NCBI GenBank assembly: GCA_030770535.1
Contig: JASVEC010000028.1
Coordinates: 62,001 to 126,000, forward strand
Origin: Batkoa obscura
Lineage: Eukaryota; Entomophthoromycota; Entomophthoromycetes; Entomophthorales; Batkoaceae
Direction: 5' to 3'
Length of the DNA: 64,000 nucleotides
The notes under the pieces are model-generated. The model saw only the letters and a program-made list of their open reading frames with translations. It did no database searches and was not told the DNA's origin. The first letter of the stretch is position 1; every line of letters starts with the position of its first letter. A program made the position numbers and the translations under genes. Positions 45,038-56,395 of the stretch are shown in pieces.

Positions 45038-45550
45038 TCAAATAAATTTATATCAAAAGTTAAAAGTATCTATGAAAACTTATTATTTAAATATTTATTA
45101 TTATTGTTATTTCATATTGTAATACGCTACTTGTAAATTTTGAACTATAAAAGTTTAAATAGTTAGATTGATTTTAAAAAAACATTGACATCTTTTATTA
45201 TATTAAAAGTCAATCTATGAATTGAAATGATTAAAAATTCAACATCATTTGATATTGAAAAAAGTTCTATCTTAGTATAACAAAAATAGTAAAAGGTAAT
45301 AAATATAAAGTTAGTTTTGTATCTCATTGTATTAGGACAATTTTATTATTTTTTAACCAATCTAAACTTTTTGACTTCATTTTGACAAAATAGAAATATT
45401 CGTTACAATAAAACTATTTTTTGTTTAATGGAAAAATAAATAGTGGTGAGTTTTCTACTTGTATACTACTGTTAACAATATTTATATTTATGTCATTACA
45501 AAATTTTGATGTGGTAACTTTGATATAGATAATCCACTATAACTTCAAAT
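45038..45550. other. Intergenic stretch
   Basis: About 510 bases; nothing supported. Confidence 0.5.
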
Positions 45551-45651
45551 ATGTGGAGATGTTTTTTTTGGTTTCATCACTTTTTCCATTTTTTAAGCGC
45601 TAGTTAAGTGGAAAGATTGTTAGTAAAATCCTTAAACAAAAATACGTCCCC
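45551..45651 (-). repeat. Element G4 copy 9
   Basis: ATGTGGAGATGTTTTTTTTG to TACGTCCCC. AAAT lies on both sides (45547-45550 and 45652-45655), a likely target duplication. Confidence 0.82.
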
Positions 45652-46132
45652 AAATCCCTTTTTTTTTATTACAGTTTTTTTATACTTTTTTTTAGTATTT
45701 AAATATTCAATTTAATATAATATTAACATTAGTCTATTTTTTATTGAATATTTATTAAAAATAAGATTTAATTTATTTATAGCATTTTTATATTAGTTTT
45801 TAATTAATATTTATCAAAATTAAAAATTAAAAAGTAATACAATATACTGATTAAAAAATAAAGTAACTTAATAAATATTCTTAATAAATTAAAATATAAA
45901 ATATAAATAATACAAACTAATATTAATTATTAAAGTTCAGATTTCAAATTAATTTAAACAATATAATAATATTGAATGATTTCCCTATAATTTAAAAAAA
46001 TCATAGTTTTTAAATTAAAAACTGTTATAAGATATGATATAGTTATTTATAAAATATATAATTTAACTATAAAAAATAAATATTTTAGATTTATTTAATA
46101 CAGCTTTGATTGAATTAAATAAATATAAATTA

Positions 46133-46167
<35 letters not shown>

Positions 46168-46242
46168 TTTTTAAATTAAAGCTTTAAGAGCTATTTATAA
46201 AATAGTTTAATATTAATATTAATATTAATATTTACTTAATAT
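45652..46242. other. Very A/T-rich intergenic stretch
   Basis: About 590 bases, with an (AAAT)n microsatellite at about 46136-46163. No gene. Confidence 0.6.
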
Positions 46243-46337
46243 GGGGATGTATTTTTTTGTAAGAATTTTACTGATAGCTTTTCCACTAAAATAGTGGCTA
46301 AAAAAAGGAAAAAGTAACAAAATTAAAAAACACCCCC
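46243..46337 (+). repeat. Element G4 copy 10 with ATAT target duplication
   Basis: GGGGATGTATTTTTTTGTAA to AACACCCCC, flanked by ATAT at 46239-46242 and 46338-46341. Short internal loss after TTTTTTTG. Confidence 0.88.
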
Positions 46338-46519
46338 ATATCTTTTTTTTCTATATTATAAAATATAACCCAGATTTAACAATACTTAAATTAATAATAG
46401 ATCTAAGCTTTGATTTTACTTATATAAATAAATAAAAAATTGAATAATAATAAAATATGATTTTTTTTTAATGAAATTATTTATACTAATTTAATTAAAC
46501 AAATAACCCATTTAAATAT

Positions 46520-47119
46520 AGGAATGTTTTTTTTGGTTTTGTGAAATATTGGTTTATCAGCTCTCGGATTAATTATAAGATAATAATCATTGAACTTGTT
46601 TACAAAACTAGTTGTAGTCTTGTAATCAATTTAACCGTGAACCATGTGGTATAATCAATCCAGAGTTCCTTGTTTTGATTTGTTGTGAGGATTTATAACT
46701 TCATATTGCAAACAATATTATCTTCTCGTTTTGATATCCATACTTGTTAAAGTATAAAAGAGATCCTTCAATATGATAACTCAAGGCTTTTTAATTGGAT
46801 TACTCCCTGATAACGTATCATTAATAAAGTCACTAAGTCTTTCTGGCAATATCTTACGTAGATTTTACAGTAGTATTTTCTATTCTATTTATTTTACATA
46901 ATTCATAGTTTATTACGTATTATTTCTATTAAGTTGAGTCTATCTTAGTTACATAAACTAAGCCTGTTCGACTCAAGACAAGTTAATTAAGCAAGAGTAG
47001 CTTTTAACTCCGACCACTGAGTATCAACTTTCACAGTTTCATTACTTTTTCCATTTTTTAAGCGCTATTTAAGTGGAAAAGTTATCAAGTAAAATTCTTA
47101 AACAAAAAAATACATTCTT
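46520..47119 (-). repeat. Element G4 copy 11, split by a solo LTR
   Basis: The left piece is 46520-46539 (AGGAATGTTTTTTTTGGTTT); the right piece is 47036-47119 (GTTTCATTACTTTTTCCATT to TACATTCTT). Removing the insert and one GTTT restores the G4 sequence. ATAT on both sides (46516-46519 and 47120-47123) fits the original G4 target duplication. Confidence 0.88.
46540..47035. mobile_element. Solo LTR (fossil) nested in a G4 element
   Basis: About 496 bases starting TGTGAAA and ending TTTCACA, i.e. with TG...CA ends and a 7-base terminal inverted repeat, flanked by a perfect GTTT duplication (46536-46539 and 47036-47039). It contains no coding sequence, only a possible TATA box (TATAAAAG at about 46755). 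These are the features of a solo LTR left after recombination between the two LTRs of a retrotransposon. Copia and gypsy types cannot be told apart from the LTR alone. It is younger than the G4 copy it sits in; the perfect target duplication suggests moderate age. Its base composition is less A/T-rich than the surrounding DNA. Confidence 0.78.
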
Positions 47120-48683
47120 ATATGTTAAAATAATTAAGTGACTAAAATGAACTTTGGTAATTCTGATAAACCAATTGAAATATATTAATATTACCCAGAA
47201 GCTGAATTGTTTTTAAGAATTCTGTTATTAAATTATGATTTAAAAATATTTTAAGGATAAAATTAGCAATAAATGAAAAACTTAGGTTGAATATTATTTA
47301 AGCCTTTATGTTAATAATAATTATGTTAATTTTAAAAACTGTATAAAAATAATTAAATAAGTTAGAAAAAACTTATAATTAAGTCAAAGCATTCAATATT
47401 GAATTAAAAATATTAATAAAAGTTTTCCCAGTATTAAAAACTTTAATAAATCATTTTAAAAAATTTTAATAGCCTTTTTATACACATCAATAATTAAAGT
47501 TAATAATAATAATAAAATGCTTTAAAGGCAATAAAAAATCATTTATGTATAAAATTATATTAAATTAAATGGATATTATTTAATAATCTTAATTTTAGAT
47601 TATTTAAATGATAATATCTTTATATCATTTGCTTTAAGTGGTTCTATACTTAAAATAATAATTAACTATAACTTATTTTATATAATAATAGAAATTGATT
47701 AAATATTAATAAAATTTATATTATTATACTTTTTGGGGTTCATTGTATGTTATTTTTAATCAAGCTAATACCAATGTAAATTTAAGGTTATCAGAGTCAA
47801 AAGTCAATAATTGGTTCTATTTTGAACATATTGATGCTTATTTAACTTCTTTTAATCTAGAATTATAAATATATTATTAGTTATTTGATTTATTAAAATT
47901 CATACTTTTATTCACTAGTAGTTTTATACAACTTAAATTTTATTTAAATACTAAAATGCATATACTTTCAAAGATGTTATTTAATTAAACAATGTAAGAT
48001 AAAATATCAATGAAAATTTAATTAATAAAAGTAGATAGTAAATATTTTTACTTAAAATGAAAATAAAATATGATCAATATTAACTCAGCTTTAATTATTG
48101 TTATAAAAGCATTGGTTTTTTATATAACAAGTTTAATCACTTGAGTACCGTGGATGAACATTGTATGGCTAATTTTTGTTAATTAAAATAAAATCATGAC
48201 AAATATTGCTTCTATAGTTTAAATCAAACTAACTCTGGGTATTGAGGAGTATCAAAAAATATTAATTTAATTGATATGAAATTGATTAGAAATCATGGTC
48301 CAATCGAACAGAATTTTTTTGAGGTGTCTAATATTCAAAGGGTCAATTATGATTCTTTTTTAAATTTTCAACTTAAAGTAGTTAAAAGTTTGATATTTAA
48401 AAACATATTTCTATTCTTTTTGTATTGATTAACTATTTTTATAAAGATATGTTAAATAACTTGAAGGATAATAATGTGGTTTAATCAAATTAATTTTGAT
48501 ACTCTTATAATCTATAATTATATCCTTACATCTTTGTTAGTAAAGTAACTAAATGTATCAGAGAATTTGTTTTTTAATAAATAATCGACAAAATCGCAGC
48601 TTTAAAAAAGAATATTGAAAAAAATTAAAGAATTTGTTTTTAATATTTTTTAGACTGTAAGACATTAAATAAAAATTTAAATA
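47120..48683. other. A/T-rich intergenic stretch upstream of DNAJC17
   Basis: About 1.56 kb, no gene or repeat supported. Confidence 0.55.
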
Positions 48684-49917
48684 ATGGAAGAATATAAGGG
48701 AATAACTATCAAAGGGAAGGAATTAAACTATTATGAATTTCTGGGATTGGATATTAATGTCAAAGAAGGAAAAGAGATTACCAAAGCTTATCGAGCCAAA
48801 TCTTTAATTTATCATCCAGATAAAAATCAAGAAGATCCAAATGCAGGTAATTTATTCCAATTATTAATTATTGATTTTAATTTTGATTTCGATTTATAGA
48901 ACAGTTATTTGTGTCTTTAAAAAAAGCATATGATACCTTAAAAGATGAGATCAAAAAAAAAGAATATGATAATTATTTAAAAAATACATTAGAAAAGAAG
49001 GAGAGAGTTGGGAGGATGGACGCTACTCGTAAGAGAAACAAAGATGGTAAATATCTATGTTTTTTATATGTTATCCTTTTTCTAAAATAAAAATGATACT
49101 ATTTTTTAGATTTGGAAAGAAGAGAAAGAGAAGCTAAAGAACAAAGGATTTATAAACAACAACAAAAAAAAAGACAAGAATCAGATGTAAGTTTATTATG
49201 TTTTTTATATTCATTTTTTATAATAAAAACCTATAGATTGACAGATTAAGAAAAAACTTTGCTGCTGGAGCAAATAACAATCCATCAGAAGCACCCTATC
49301 AAACATATGAGAAAGAAGTATTACCTGAAATTAAAACGGAAGTAGAATTAATTAGTTTAAAATTAAAAGTATTAGAAAAAGAGATTAAAGCTTCAGATAC
49401 AAGTATAAAAATCAAATGGTCTAAAGAGGAGAATATAAATGAAGAAGAATTGTATGAATTATTTAATTCCTTTGGTACTGTTGAACATATAATTGGTAAT
49501 TATAAAAAAAAAATACCAAATGCATTGATATCATTTACTAATGTTATGGGACCTCATGCCATAATGCAAAACAAATTAAGGAATGATAAAAGGTTGGAGA
49601 AATTCACTGTTTCTTGGGTTAATTCAGAAAATAAAGAACCAGAAAGAGTAACTCAAATCATTAAATTAATGGAAGAATTAGAAGTTGCTATGAGTAAAGA
49701 AAATAATAATAATAATAATAATAATAAAAGAAAGAGAAGTGAAATTCCAAAACAACTTTTTAAGGTAAATTGAATTTTAATTCTAATAATTAATTATATT
49801 AATAATAAATATTAAATAATAATTTTATTTTAGAAAACAGCTTACCTTTCACTTAATGAACTTGAAGCTATGGTTCATTTTAAAGCACAAAGATTTGATC
49901 TTAAATATGGACTTTAA
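48684..49917 (+). CDS. DnaJ protein with RRM, DNAJC17/Cwf23 family
   Basis: A nuclear J-domain cochaperone tied to the spliceosome. Five exons. J domain: LNYYEFLGLDINVKEGKEIT, KAYRAKSLIYHPDKN with the HPD motif, then QLFVSLKKAYDTLKDEIKKK EYD. A charged coiled linker follows (DLERREREAKEQRIYKQQQK, RLRKNFAAGANN). A C-terminal RRM reads SIKIKWSKEE, LYELFNSFGTVEHIIGN, NALISFTNVMGPHAIM and FTVSWVN; the end is LSLNELEAMVHFKAQRFDL. Domain order and length match DNAJC17. A poly-Asn run (49704-49727) from AAT repeats lies after the RRM. Faces COG3 tail to tail, with one G4 copy between the two stops. Confidence 0.92.
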
Positions 49918-49966
49918 AATATTAAGTAAAGTTATTTATCTTATTCTTTTTTTTAAATATATATAT

Positions 49967-50065
49967 GGGGGTGTTTTTTTTGGCTTCATTATTTTTTCCA
50001 TCTTTTAAGCACTATTTCAGCGGAAAGATTGTTAGTAAAATTCTTAAACAAAAAAATACATCCCC
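49967..50065 (-). repeat. Element G4 copy 12 with ATAT target duplication
   Basis: GGGGGTGTTTTTTTTGG to TACATCCCC, 99 bases, with ATAT at 49963-49966 and 50066-50069 (inside longer ATATAT runs). Lies between the 3' ends of DNAJC17 and COG3, 50 bases past one stop and 100 past the other. Confidence 0.88.
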
Positions 50066-50165
50066 ATATATAATCTATAAAATTAAAATTAATTATTATT
50101 ATAAATTTTATTAACATATAAAATAGAAAATAGAAACATTAAAACTTATTTTTCATTTATTTATT

Positions 50166-50716
50166 TTAAGTTAATTGATCTTCCACAGGTATAAAATTTT
50201 TCATAGATTCCAAGAGATCTTTAATAATTGATTTTGAAGTAGAAGAGGATATAATTTGATATTGATCAAATAAAAATTTATAAACTTGAACTAAATTCAA
50301 TTGTTCTTGAGTACCTGCTAATTCTTTTTTATTAAATCCTTTTAATTTTTTATTAATTGTATCAGATAAAGTATCAAAAAATAATTTTAATAAATTATTT
50401 AAAAATAAATTTAATTCTTGTTCACCTTCAATAAAATAAGATCGAAATAATGTTTCTTCATCACGAATAATAATAGTTAAATGAGCGATTCCATCTAAAG
50501 TTGATATTATTAAATCATTATGACAAGCTAATTGAATAATAAATGAATTTAAATTACTTGATCGAAAATTTATATAACAATCAAAACAATCTAATAATAA
50601 ATTATTATAATCATTATTTAACATATATCGACTTTCAATTTCAAATATTAATGGTCTTATTTCACTAGCTAAATATCTTAATTTTTGTTGTAAATTATTA
50701 ATATCATTAATATTTA

Positions 50717-50764
<48 letters not shown>

Positions 50765-51650
50765 TATTGTTATTATTATTACTATTATCATTATTTAATT
50801 TATTAATACTTTCATAAAAATTTAAATGAATAATAGATAATGCTCTTGTCATACATTGTTGATATTTATCTAAATAGAGTTTACTATCTTTATAATTTAA
50901 ATTTAATTTCATAAAATTAATACAATTATCTAATAAATATAAAGTAGGTTTAAATTGAGAATGATAACAAATATCTGTACCTGGAGAAGATAAAAATTGA
51001 TAAATTGGTGTTAATTGATTAAAATAAACTAATTCTTTTTCTATTATTTCTATTTTATTTATTAATAATTCATTTTCTTGAATAATATCAAAACAAATTT
51101 GTTGTATACTTTGATTATTAATTTCCATTTTTTGATATTGTTTTGTTAGATTATCACTTGTTTCTTGAAGTTGTAATATATATTTTTTAATCTTTTTAAT
51201 CTTTTCAATATATAAATTTAATTGATTAATATATGATTGATAAATATCTTCTTTTCCTTGAAATAAATAAGGTTCTAAATTATTAAACCAAAGTTGAAAT
51301 GCTTGAATGGAGTTAATTTCTTTAGTTGGTAAAAACATAGAATTACTTAAACTTGTTTCATTATTTGTATCAGATAAGGGTGATTTTGATAAATTAGGAC
51401 TTATTGAGTTTATTAGTTTTGGTGTAAGAGTTGTAGTTGGTATATTTAAAAATGGGGAGCCTGTTAAACTTCGAATGTCAGTAGTAATGTCTTTAACAAC
51501 TTCTTCAGGGATAGGAGGTTCTGAGTACAAATTATCAATATATTCTAAAGATTGAAGATGATCTGAATTTAATTTAATTTCATTAAACATATCTTCAAAT
51601 AAATTATTTTGTTTATTTTGTTTATTTTGTTTGTTTTGTTTATCTATCAT
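50166..51650 (-). CDS. COG3: Conserved oligomeric Golgi complex subunit 3, short C-terminus
   Basis: COG3/Sec34 is in lobe A of the COG tether for retrograde traffic within the Golgi. The 494-residue intronless protein begins with (KQN)n, then AFQLWFNNLEPYLFQGKEDI, the long coiled region with CFDIIQENELLINKIEIIEK and ELVYFNQLTPIYQFLSSPGT, RALSIIHLNFYESINKLN, and ASEIRPLIFEIESRY with LLDCFDCYINFRSSNL, typical of COG3. A run of about 17 asparagines (50715-50770) interrupts the middle. It ends SMKNFIPVEDQLT. Known COG3 proteins are 730-830 residues, so about the last third is missing. There is no room for further exons, because the DNAJC17 gene begins its 3' end only 250 bases away. Either a shortened but working subunit or a truncated gene. 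Confidence 0.85.
50715..50770 (-). repeat. AAT microsatellite encoding poly-Asn in COG3
   Basis: A run of TTA/TTG/CTA triplets on the plus strand gives an almost pure Asn tract with one Ser. The pure run suggests recent expansion; such loci usually vary in length. Confidence 0.8.
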
Positions 51651-51817
51651 TTTTTATTGATTTTATTTAATTACTAATTTAAATTCTTTATAAATGAAAA
51701 AAGCTTACAATTAGATATTTTATTCGTCATTTATTAAAATCAAATTGAAATTGGCAACTTTATGCAAAAAAAGAATTCCATTCAGAAAGTTCATTTTACT
51801 AAATATTAACTTTACTA

Positions 51818-52150
51818 ATGTTAACTCATCTCAAAGCAATATCAACAAGTTATCGTATCTTTCAAATTCCATTACTTAATTGCAAATTTTATACAAAACC
51901 AAGTATTATGTGTGAAGAAAAATCAAGTTTACCATTAGGATTACCTAGTGTAGAAGATATAACTAATGAACAAAAAGATACAACAGTCAAATTAAATGAT
52001 TTAGGTCCAGTAATTATTAATGTTGATGGTACTATATCAAGAGTTAATAATTGGAATACAATGAGTGATATAGAAAAAGAAACATTTAATCGATTAATAT
52101 TAAAACGTAATAAAGAAAGATTAAATTTATTAAAAGATAAACAAAATTAA
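51818..52150 (+). CDS. Small conserved-looking protein with mitochondrial-type N-terminus
   Basis: A 110-residue intronless protein. The first about 30 residues (MLTHLKAISTSYRIFQIPLL) lack acidic residues and are rich in Ser, Leu and Lys, like a mitochondrial presequence. The second Met (MCEEKSS) begins a cytosolic-type version. The C-terminal part KLNDLGPVIINVDGTISRVN, NWNTMSDIEKETFNRLILKR, NKERLNLL is compact and reads like a conserved domain shared by small fungal and animal proteins; I know the style of the motif but cannot name the family with confidence. Divergent from COG3 with 167 bases between starts. Confidence 0.6.
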   Translation: MLTHLKAISTSYRIFQIPLLNCKFYTKPSIMCEEKSSLPLGLPSVEDITNEQKDTTVKLNDLGPVIINVDGTISRVNNWNTMSDIEKETFNRLILKRNKERLNLLKDKQN

Positions 52151-52591
52151 AAATAAAAATTAAAAATTAAAAATATATTATTTCTATTAATTTCAATTTA
52201 TTTATTTTCAATTCAAATTCTATCCTTTTCATTCATATTGTTTAATTAAAATTTACTTGTTAATTGTTTGAAATACTTTTTATTTGTTAGATATTATCAC
52301 ATATTAATTGAAAAAATAATGGATTAAGGGTAAACTTAAAATGGAGTGAATATTATTTTGTATTTCAAAAGGGTTGGAAGGAGGAGTAGAGGACAGTGGG
52401 TGAGGTTAAGCTAAAAATAGTTAAGAAAAAAGAATGATATTATACTATAATGAAGAGGATATTCTTTGTATCTCAAAGAAACGAGAAAGTAAATGTGTGT
52501 ATGTGATTGAGACTAGTTAAAAATAGTCAAAGGGTTGATTGGAGATTATATTATAATTATAATTTTTGATTTTATAAAATATCAAATGAAA
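52151..52591. other. Intergenic stretch
   Basis: About 440 bases between convergent genes. G-rich patch at 52360-52410 (GGGTTGGAAGGAGGAGTAGA). No gene. Confidence 0.45.
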
Positions 52592-53701
52592 TTATTTAAT
52601 AGTTGGATAACAAGAACCTAATTTACGTTGTCCCATAGATTGAAAAGAATGAACTACAATAGCTGTTTCAATACCTGAAAATGAAGCAGATATTTTTTCT
52701 TGTTCAGTAAGGAAACAAAGAGTATATAAAGCCATTTCAAATTCAGGCGATGTACCAATAAACCCAGAAGAAATAGGCTTAGAACAATTTTTCCAAGTAA
52801 ATTTGGTTTGTAATAAATGTTCTTTCCCATTTGGATTTTGTAAGGGATGAGAATGATGAGGTGCTACATAACCATGATAATTAAGTCGATTAGCTTTTTC
52901 TTCATAATAAAAATAAATCCAATTATGAAACCCTAAGATTTCTTCATTTCTGGTTTCTCCTAAAAATACATGTTCAAAAGCAGAAGAATCATTTTTTGTT
53001 TCTCTTTTATATAATTTAAACCAAATATCATACATCATACGTTGAAAACTAGTGGGATCCCCACTACATAATCGTTTAGCTACTAAATATTGATGTAAAT
53101 ACATACCAGGTTTAGTAGATGCAAAAGCTTTTAAAAATTGCTCCATTTCCCCAATTTCTTTAGCTCCAAAGCTTTCTTCAGTTCCAGTAGAACTATTATA
53201 ATTATCTAATAAATCATAAAAATATTTATAAGTTGGGATGGTAAGGATACGTGACTCATTAACATATCGAAATAATTTTTGAGAGCCTGAATCTCCAGTT
53301 CTAGAATTTTTTAAATATAATTCATACTAAAAATAATTAATAAATTTAAATTATTTAATAAATATACTTACATCTAAACCAGGGTTAAGTCGATTACTAT
53401 CTAAATTCCATAATTTTTCAATTGCTAATCGAATATTAGAAAGTTCATCTGAAGTTGGGTTAATTTGAGCTTGAGAAGAGTTAGAAGATACACTTGAAGT
53501 TGGATAACTAGTAGGTTTTTGAATCGGAGTAGGTTTATAATTAACTTGACTATTATCATGCCATTCACCTAAAGGTATATCATTTAATGTTGGATAGATT
53601 TGTTTATTTGGTTTAGTTGCTTGAGAATAAGAATAATTATTATTATCTTCATTGTTTGATGAACAACATAATGATTTTATTAAACCTGATAAAAAATCCA
53701 T
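52592..53701 (-). CDS. Poly(U)-specific endoribonuclease, XendoU/EndoU family
   Basis: EndoU enzymes cut RNA at uridines; in animals they process snoRNAs and act on RNA at the ER. Two exons (intron about 53327-53370). The N-terminus MDFLSGLIKSLCCSS carries a short hydrophobic and Cys-Cys segment that may be lipidated, then a disordered linker. The domain reads LWNLDSNRLNPGLDYELYLK, ESFGAKEIGEMEQFLKAFA, MMYDIWFKLYKRETKNDSSA, then FEHVFLGETRNEEILGFHNW (both catalytic His), IYFYYEEKANRLNYHGYV, KFTWKN (catalytic Lys region), and FIGTSPEFEMALYTLCFLT, all hallmark motifs. About 350 residues, complete. Confidence 0.92.
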
Positions 53702-54794
53702 TTTTCTTCTATAAAAATGTATTAAAGAAATTAAGTTTATTAACAATGAAAACTATTGTTGTTTGATTTCTCTTTTTTAAATAAATAAAATTGATACAAG
53801 TGTTTATTTCTTTATGACTAAAATAATATTAATATCGAAAATAGTTGCCCCAGATCTTTATAGCCACTGTGTGATTTGGACCAATTAAAAATCAAGAACT
53901 TTGATGATTTCCAATCAAAATTCAATAAGAAACCTTGGCCAAAAGTTTAGTTCCAATTTAAGACAAAGCTTAACAATTCAAACTGAAATTTATTGGATTA
54001 AAATCAAAATAATAGTATAAAAATATATTTAAATATCCAATTATTATTAATATTATCAATAATAACTTTTAAAAACTATTAAATCCTAAATCCAAATATC
54101 TTACCTCTAAACCCCTTTTTTAATAATTAATTGATATTAACCAATCATTTAATGTTATTAATAATTTCTAGCTTAAATATCTACCAATTAAATTCATTTC
54201 AATAAAAAAATTAAACCTAATTCAATATTAAAACACATGGAAAAGAACCTAAATCAATAACTCAATATTGGAGTATTGATTTCACTTAACCTTATACTTA
54301 AATCAATAATGTTATATACTGTTGAATTAAAACCTAGATGAAGTAATTTGAATATTAATCTTAAGTTTATTTACTTCGTTTTTTTAATAAAATAATATTA
54401 TTCTAATCTACTATTCTATATATAATTCTAAATAAAATTTCAAGCTATTAATTTTATCAATAATAAAGTTCTTTATTAAATCATAGTTTTTTAACGTATT
54501 TATGTTAGTTATAACGTTTAGTATGATAATATTTATAATATCTAAGAGTAACGGGATGAGTTTTATATAGCAATACTTATAATAATAATATTTTATATTA
54601 TTAAAATTGGAGAGTAGTAATAATAAATTTGTAAGAATAGAATCAATTTATAATTTTGACGTAATGTTTAAAAATTGCAAAATAAAGATAACACAATCAC
54701 ATTCCAAAACAGTAACATAATATAAAATTAATAACATATTAAATAATAATAGTTTTAAAAATTGAAAATTATTTTGATGTTATAATTAGTATCA
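53702..54794. other. A/T-rich intergenic stretch
   Basis: About 1.1 kb between two divergent starts. No gene. Around 54115-54310 TTAATTGATATTAACCAATC-type sequence and several CAATA/TATTG words alternate, but no clear repeat was found. Confidence 0.5.
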
Positions 54795-55415
54795 ATGACT
54801 TGTAAAATTGATAATATATTAAAATTAATATTAATGTTGTTAAGTTATTCACCAATATTATTATTTTTTTTATTAATACCAAAATGGTTAACTTGTTTAT
54901 GGCATTTTGATTTATTAATTGGAGCTGTTAATAATGCAGTGCTTAGTTATTTTTTAAAAGGGATTATAAAGTCAAAGAGACCTGGAAGTAAGAATTTTAG
55001 TTATTAATTAATAGGAAGATATTTATTTGTATTTAGTTAAAAATAGATCAAGTTATGGTATGCCTTCAAGTCATTCTGCTTTTATTGGTTATATTTGGTC
55101 TTTTTTATTTTTAGAAGAATATAATAATAAAGTAGAAAGGTAGATTAACTATAAGTATATTATATATATATATATGTTCTAATATTATATTTAGTATAAA
55201 ATTAAATAATCGAATAATATTATTACTATGGGGATTATCAGTTATTTATTCTAGGTATTGTTAGAATAATTATTTTTTTAAAATAATTCTATTAATATTA
55301 TTTAAGATATCACTTTAAACATCATACTATTATTCAATTATTAGTTGGTATATTTACTGGTGGTTTATTAGCCTTTTTTTGGACAAACATTAAATTATCA
55401 TCGATTATAATTTAA
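54795..55415 (+). CDS. Dolichyldiphosphatase-like PAP2 protein, short form
   Basis: Removes a phosphate from dolichyl diphosphate at the ER lumen so that dolichol can be reused for N-glycosylation (Cwh8/Cax4/DOLPP1). Four exons. TM-rich: KIDNILKLILMLLSYSPILL, LFFLLIPKWLTCLWHFDLLI, then GAVNNAVLSYFLKGIIKSKR PG (PAP2 motif 1, KxxxxxxRP), YGMPSSHSAFIGYIWSFLFL (motif 2, PSSH), and YHFKHHTIIQLLVGIFTGGL (motif 3, with the SRxxxxxH-like His). About 160 residues, shorter than its convergent neighbour (stop 55559). Motif 3 begins YSRYHFKHHT across the last intron, so the catalytic residues are kept. Confidence 0.83.
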
Positions 55416-55558
55416 TTTAATCTAATTTAATAGATTGAATTTATAACTAATATATATTATATCAAAAATAATCATTAAAAAATAGACAACGAATTCACAT
55501 ATTGATTATTTACTAATAATTTATTTACTTCCTTTATTATTATTATTATTATTATTAT

Positions 55559-56395
55559 TTATTGTTTTTTACTTTTCTTTTTAGTAATCAATTCATATTC
55601 CATTTTCCAAATATTATCACTATCTCTTGAATCTCGAATATAAAAAAATTGACAAACTTTGGATTGTTGAATATTGTCAAAAAATAAACTAGTTCTAATT
55701 ACTTTTTCAACAATAATATCCTATAAAATACCAAATAAATTGCCTATTATATACCCTATAATCACTTGTTTTTGAGTGTGATAATTTAAATAAACTCTAT
55801 ATAGAATAAAATTATATATTAATGTGCTATTATAAGTTAATATTTAATTGATATTTACCTTGAATAACAAACTAGTAAACTCCATAAAATCAACCCAGAG
55901 GATAATATAATATAATATAAATTATTTCTACTTTTTAATCTTTAAAACAATTATTAATTAAACAAATAATAGAATAAAATAAAATAAAATTACCTAAACC
56001 AAAGATAAATCATTGCATACATACATGTATAACCCACAAACATAGCATGAGAACTAGGCATACCATGCCCTTTACCTAAGAAATCTAAATTTCAAAAATC
56101 AATACCGCTTTCATATACCTTTACTCCAAATATTAATAAACTTACTAGTAGGCCTATTTTCTTTGATTATTCTTTTCAATACAAAGTTGACTCCTTCATT
56201 AATCAATTGTCCTAAAAACATCAATATAACAGCAAACTCACGACGAGAGATGGTAATAGATACATAAGCTACTAAGATTGCTAATGGTGATAAAGTTAAA
56301 TAAGCTAATAGCTTCCCAATGATATCTTGGTGATTGTATTGTACATGAGTTAAGGAAATGGTAGCTAAACTATTGTTAATTATATTATCAGTCAT
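55559..56395 (-). CDS. Dolichyldiphosphatase-like PAP2 protein, long form
   Basis: Same family as the gene at 54795, in opposite orientation. Five exons or so. It reads QYNHQDIIGKLLAYLTLSPL (typical N-terminal domain opening of DOLPP1, YxxxDxxGKxxAxxSLxP), EFAVILMFLGQLINEGVNFV, LKRIIKENRPT (motif 1), KGHGMPSSHAMFVGY (motif 2), and RVYLNYHTQKQVIIGYIIG (motif 3, arg and His), followed by a C-terminal cytosolic tail KVIRTSLFFDNIQQSKVCQF with EYELITKKKSKKQ, a Lys-rich end that may be an ER-retrieval signal. This one looks like the true Cax4 orthologue; the other is a diverged paralogue. Confidence 0.87.

Noticed and set aside
48285-48320. GTTCGATTGGACC on the minus strand, like a tRNA B box
   Set aside because: No A box at the right distance and no cloverleaf.
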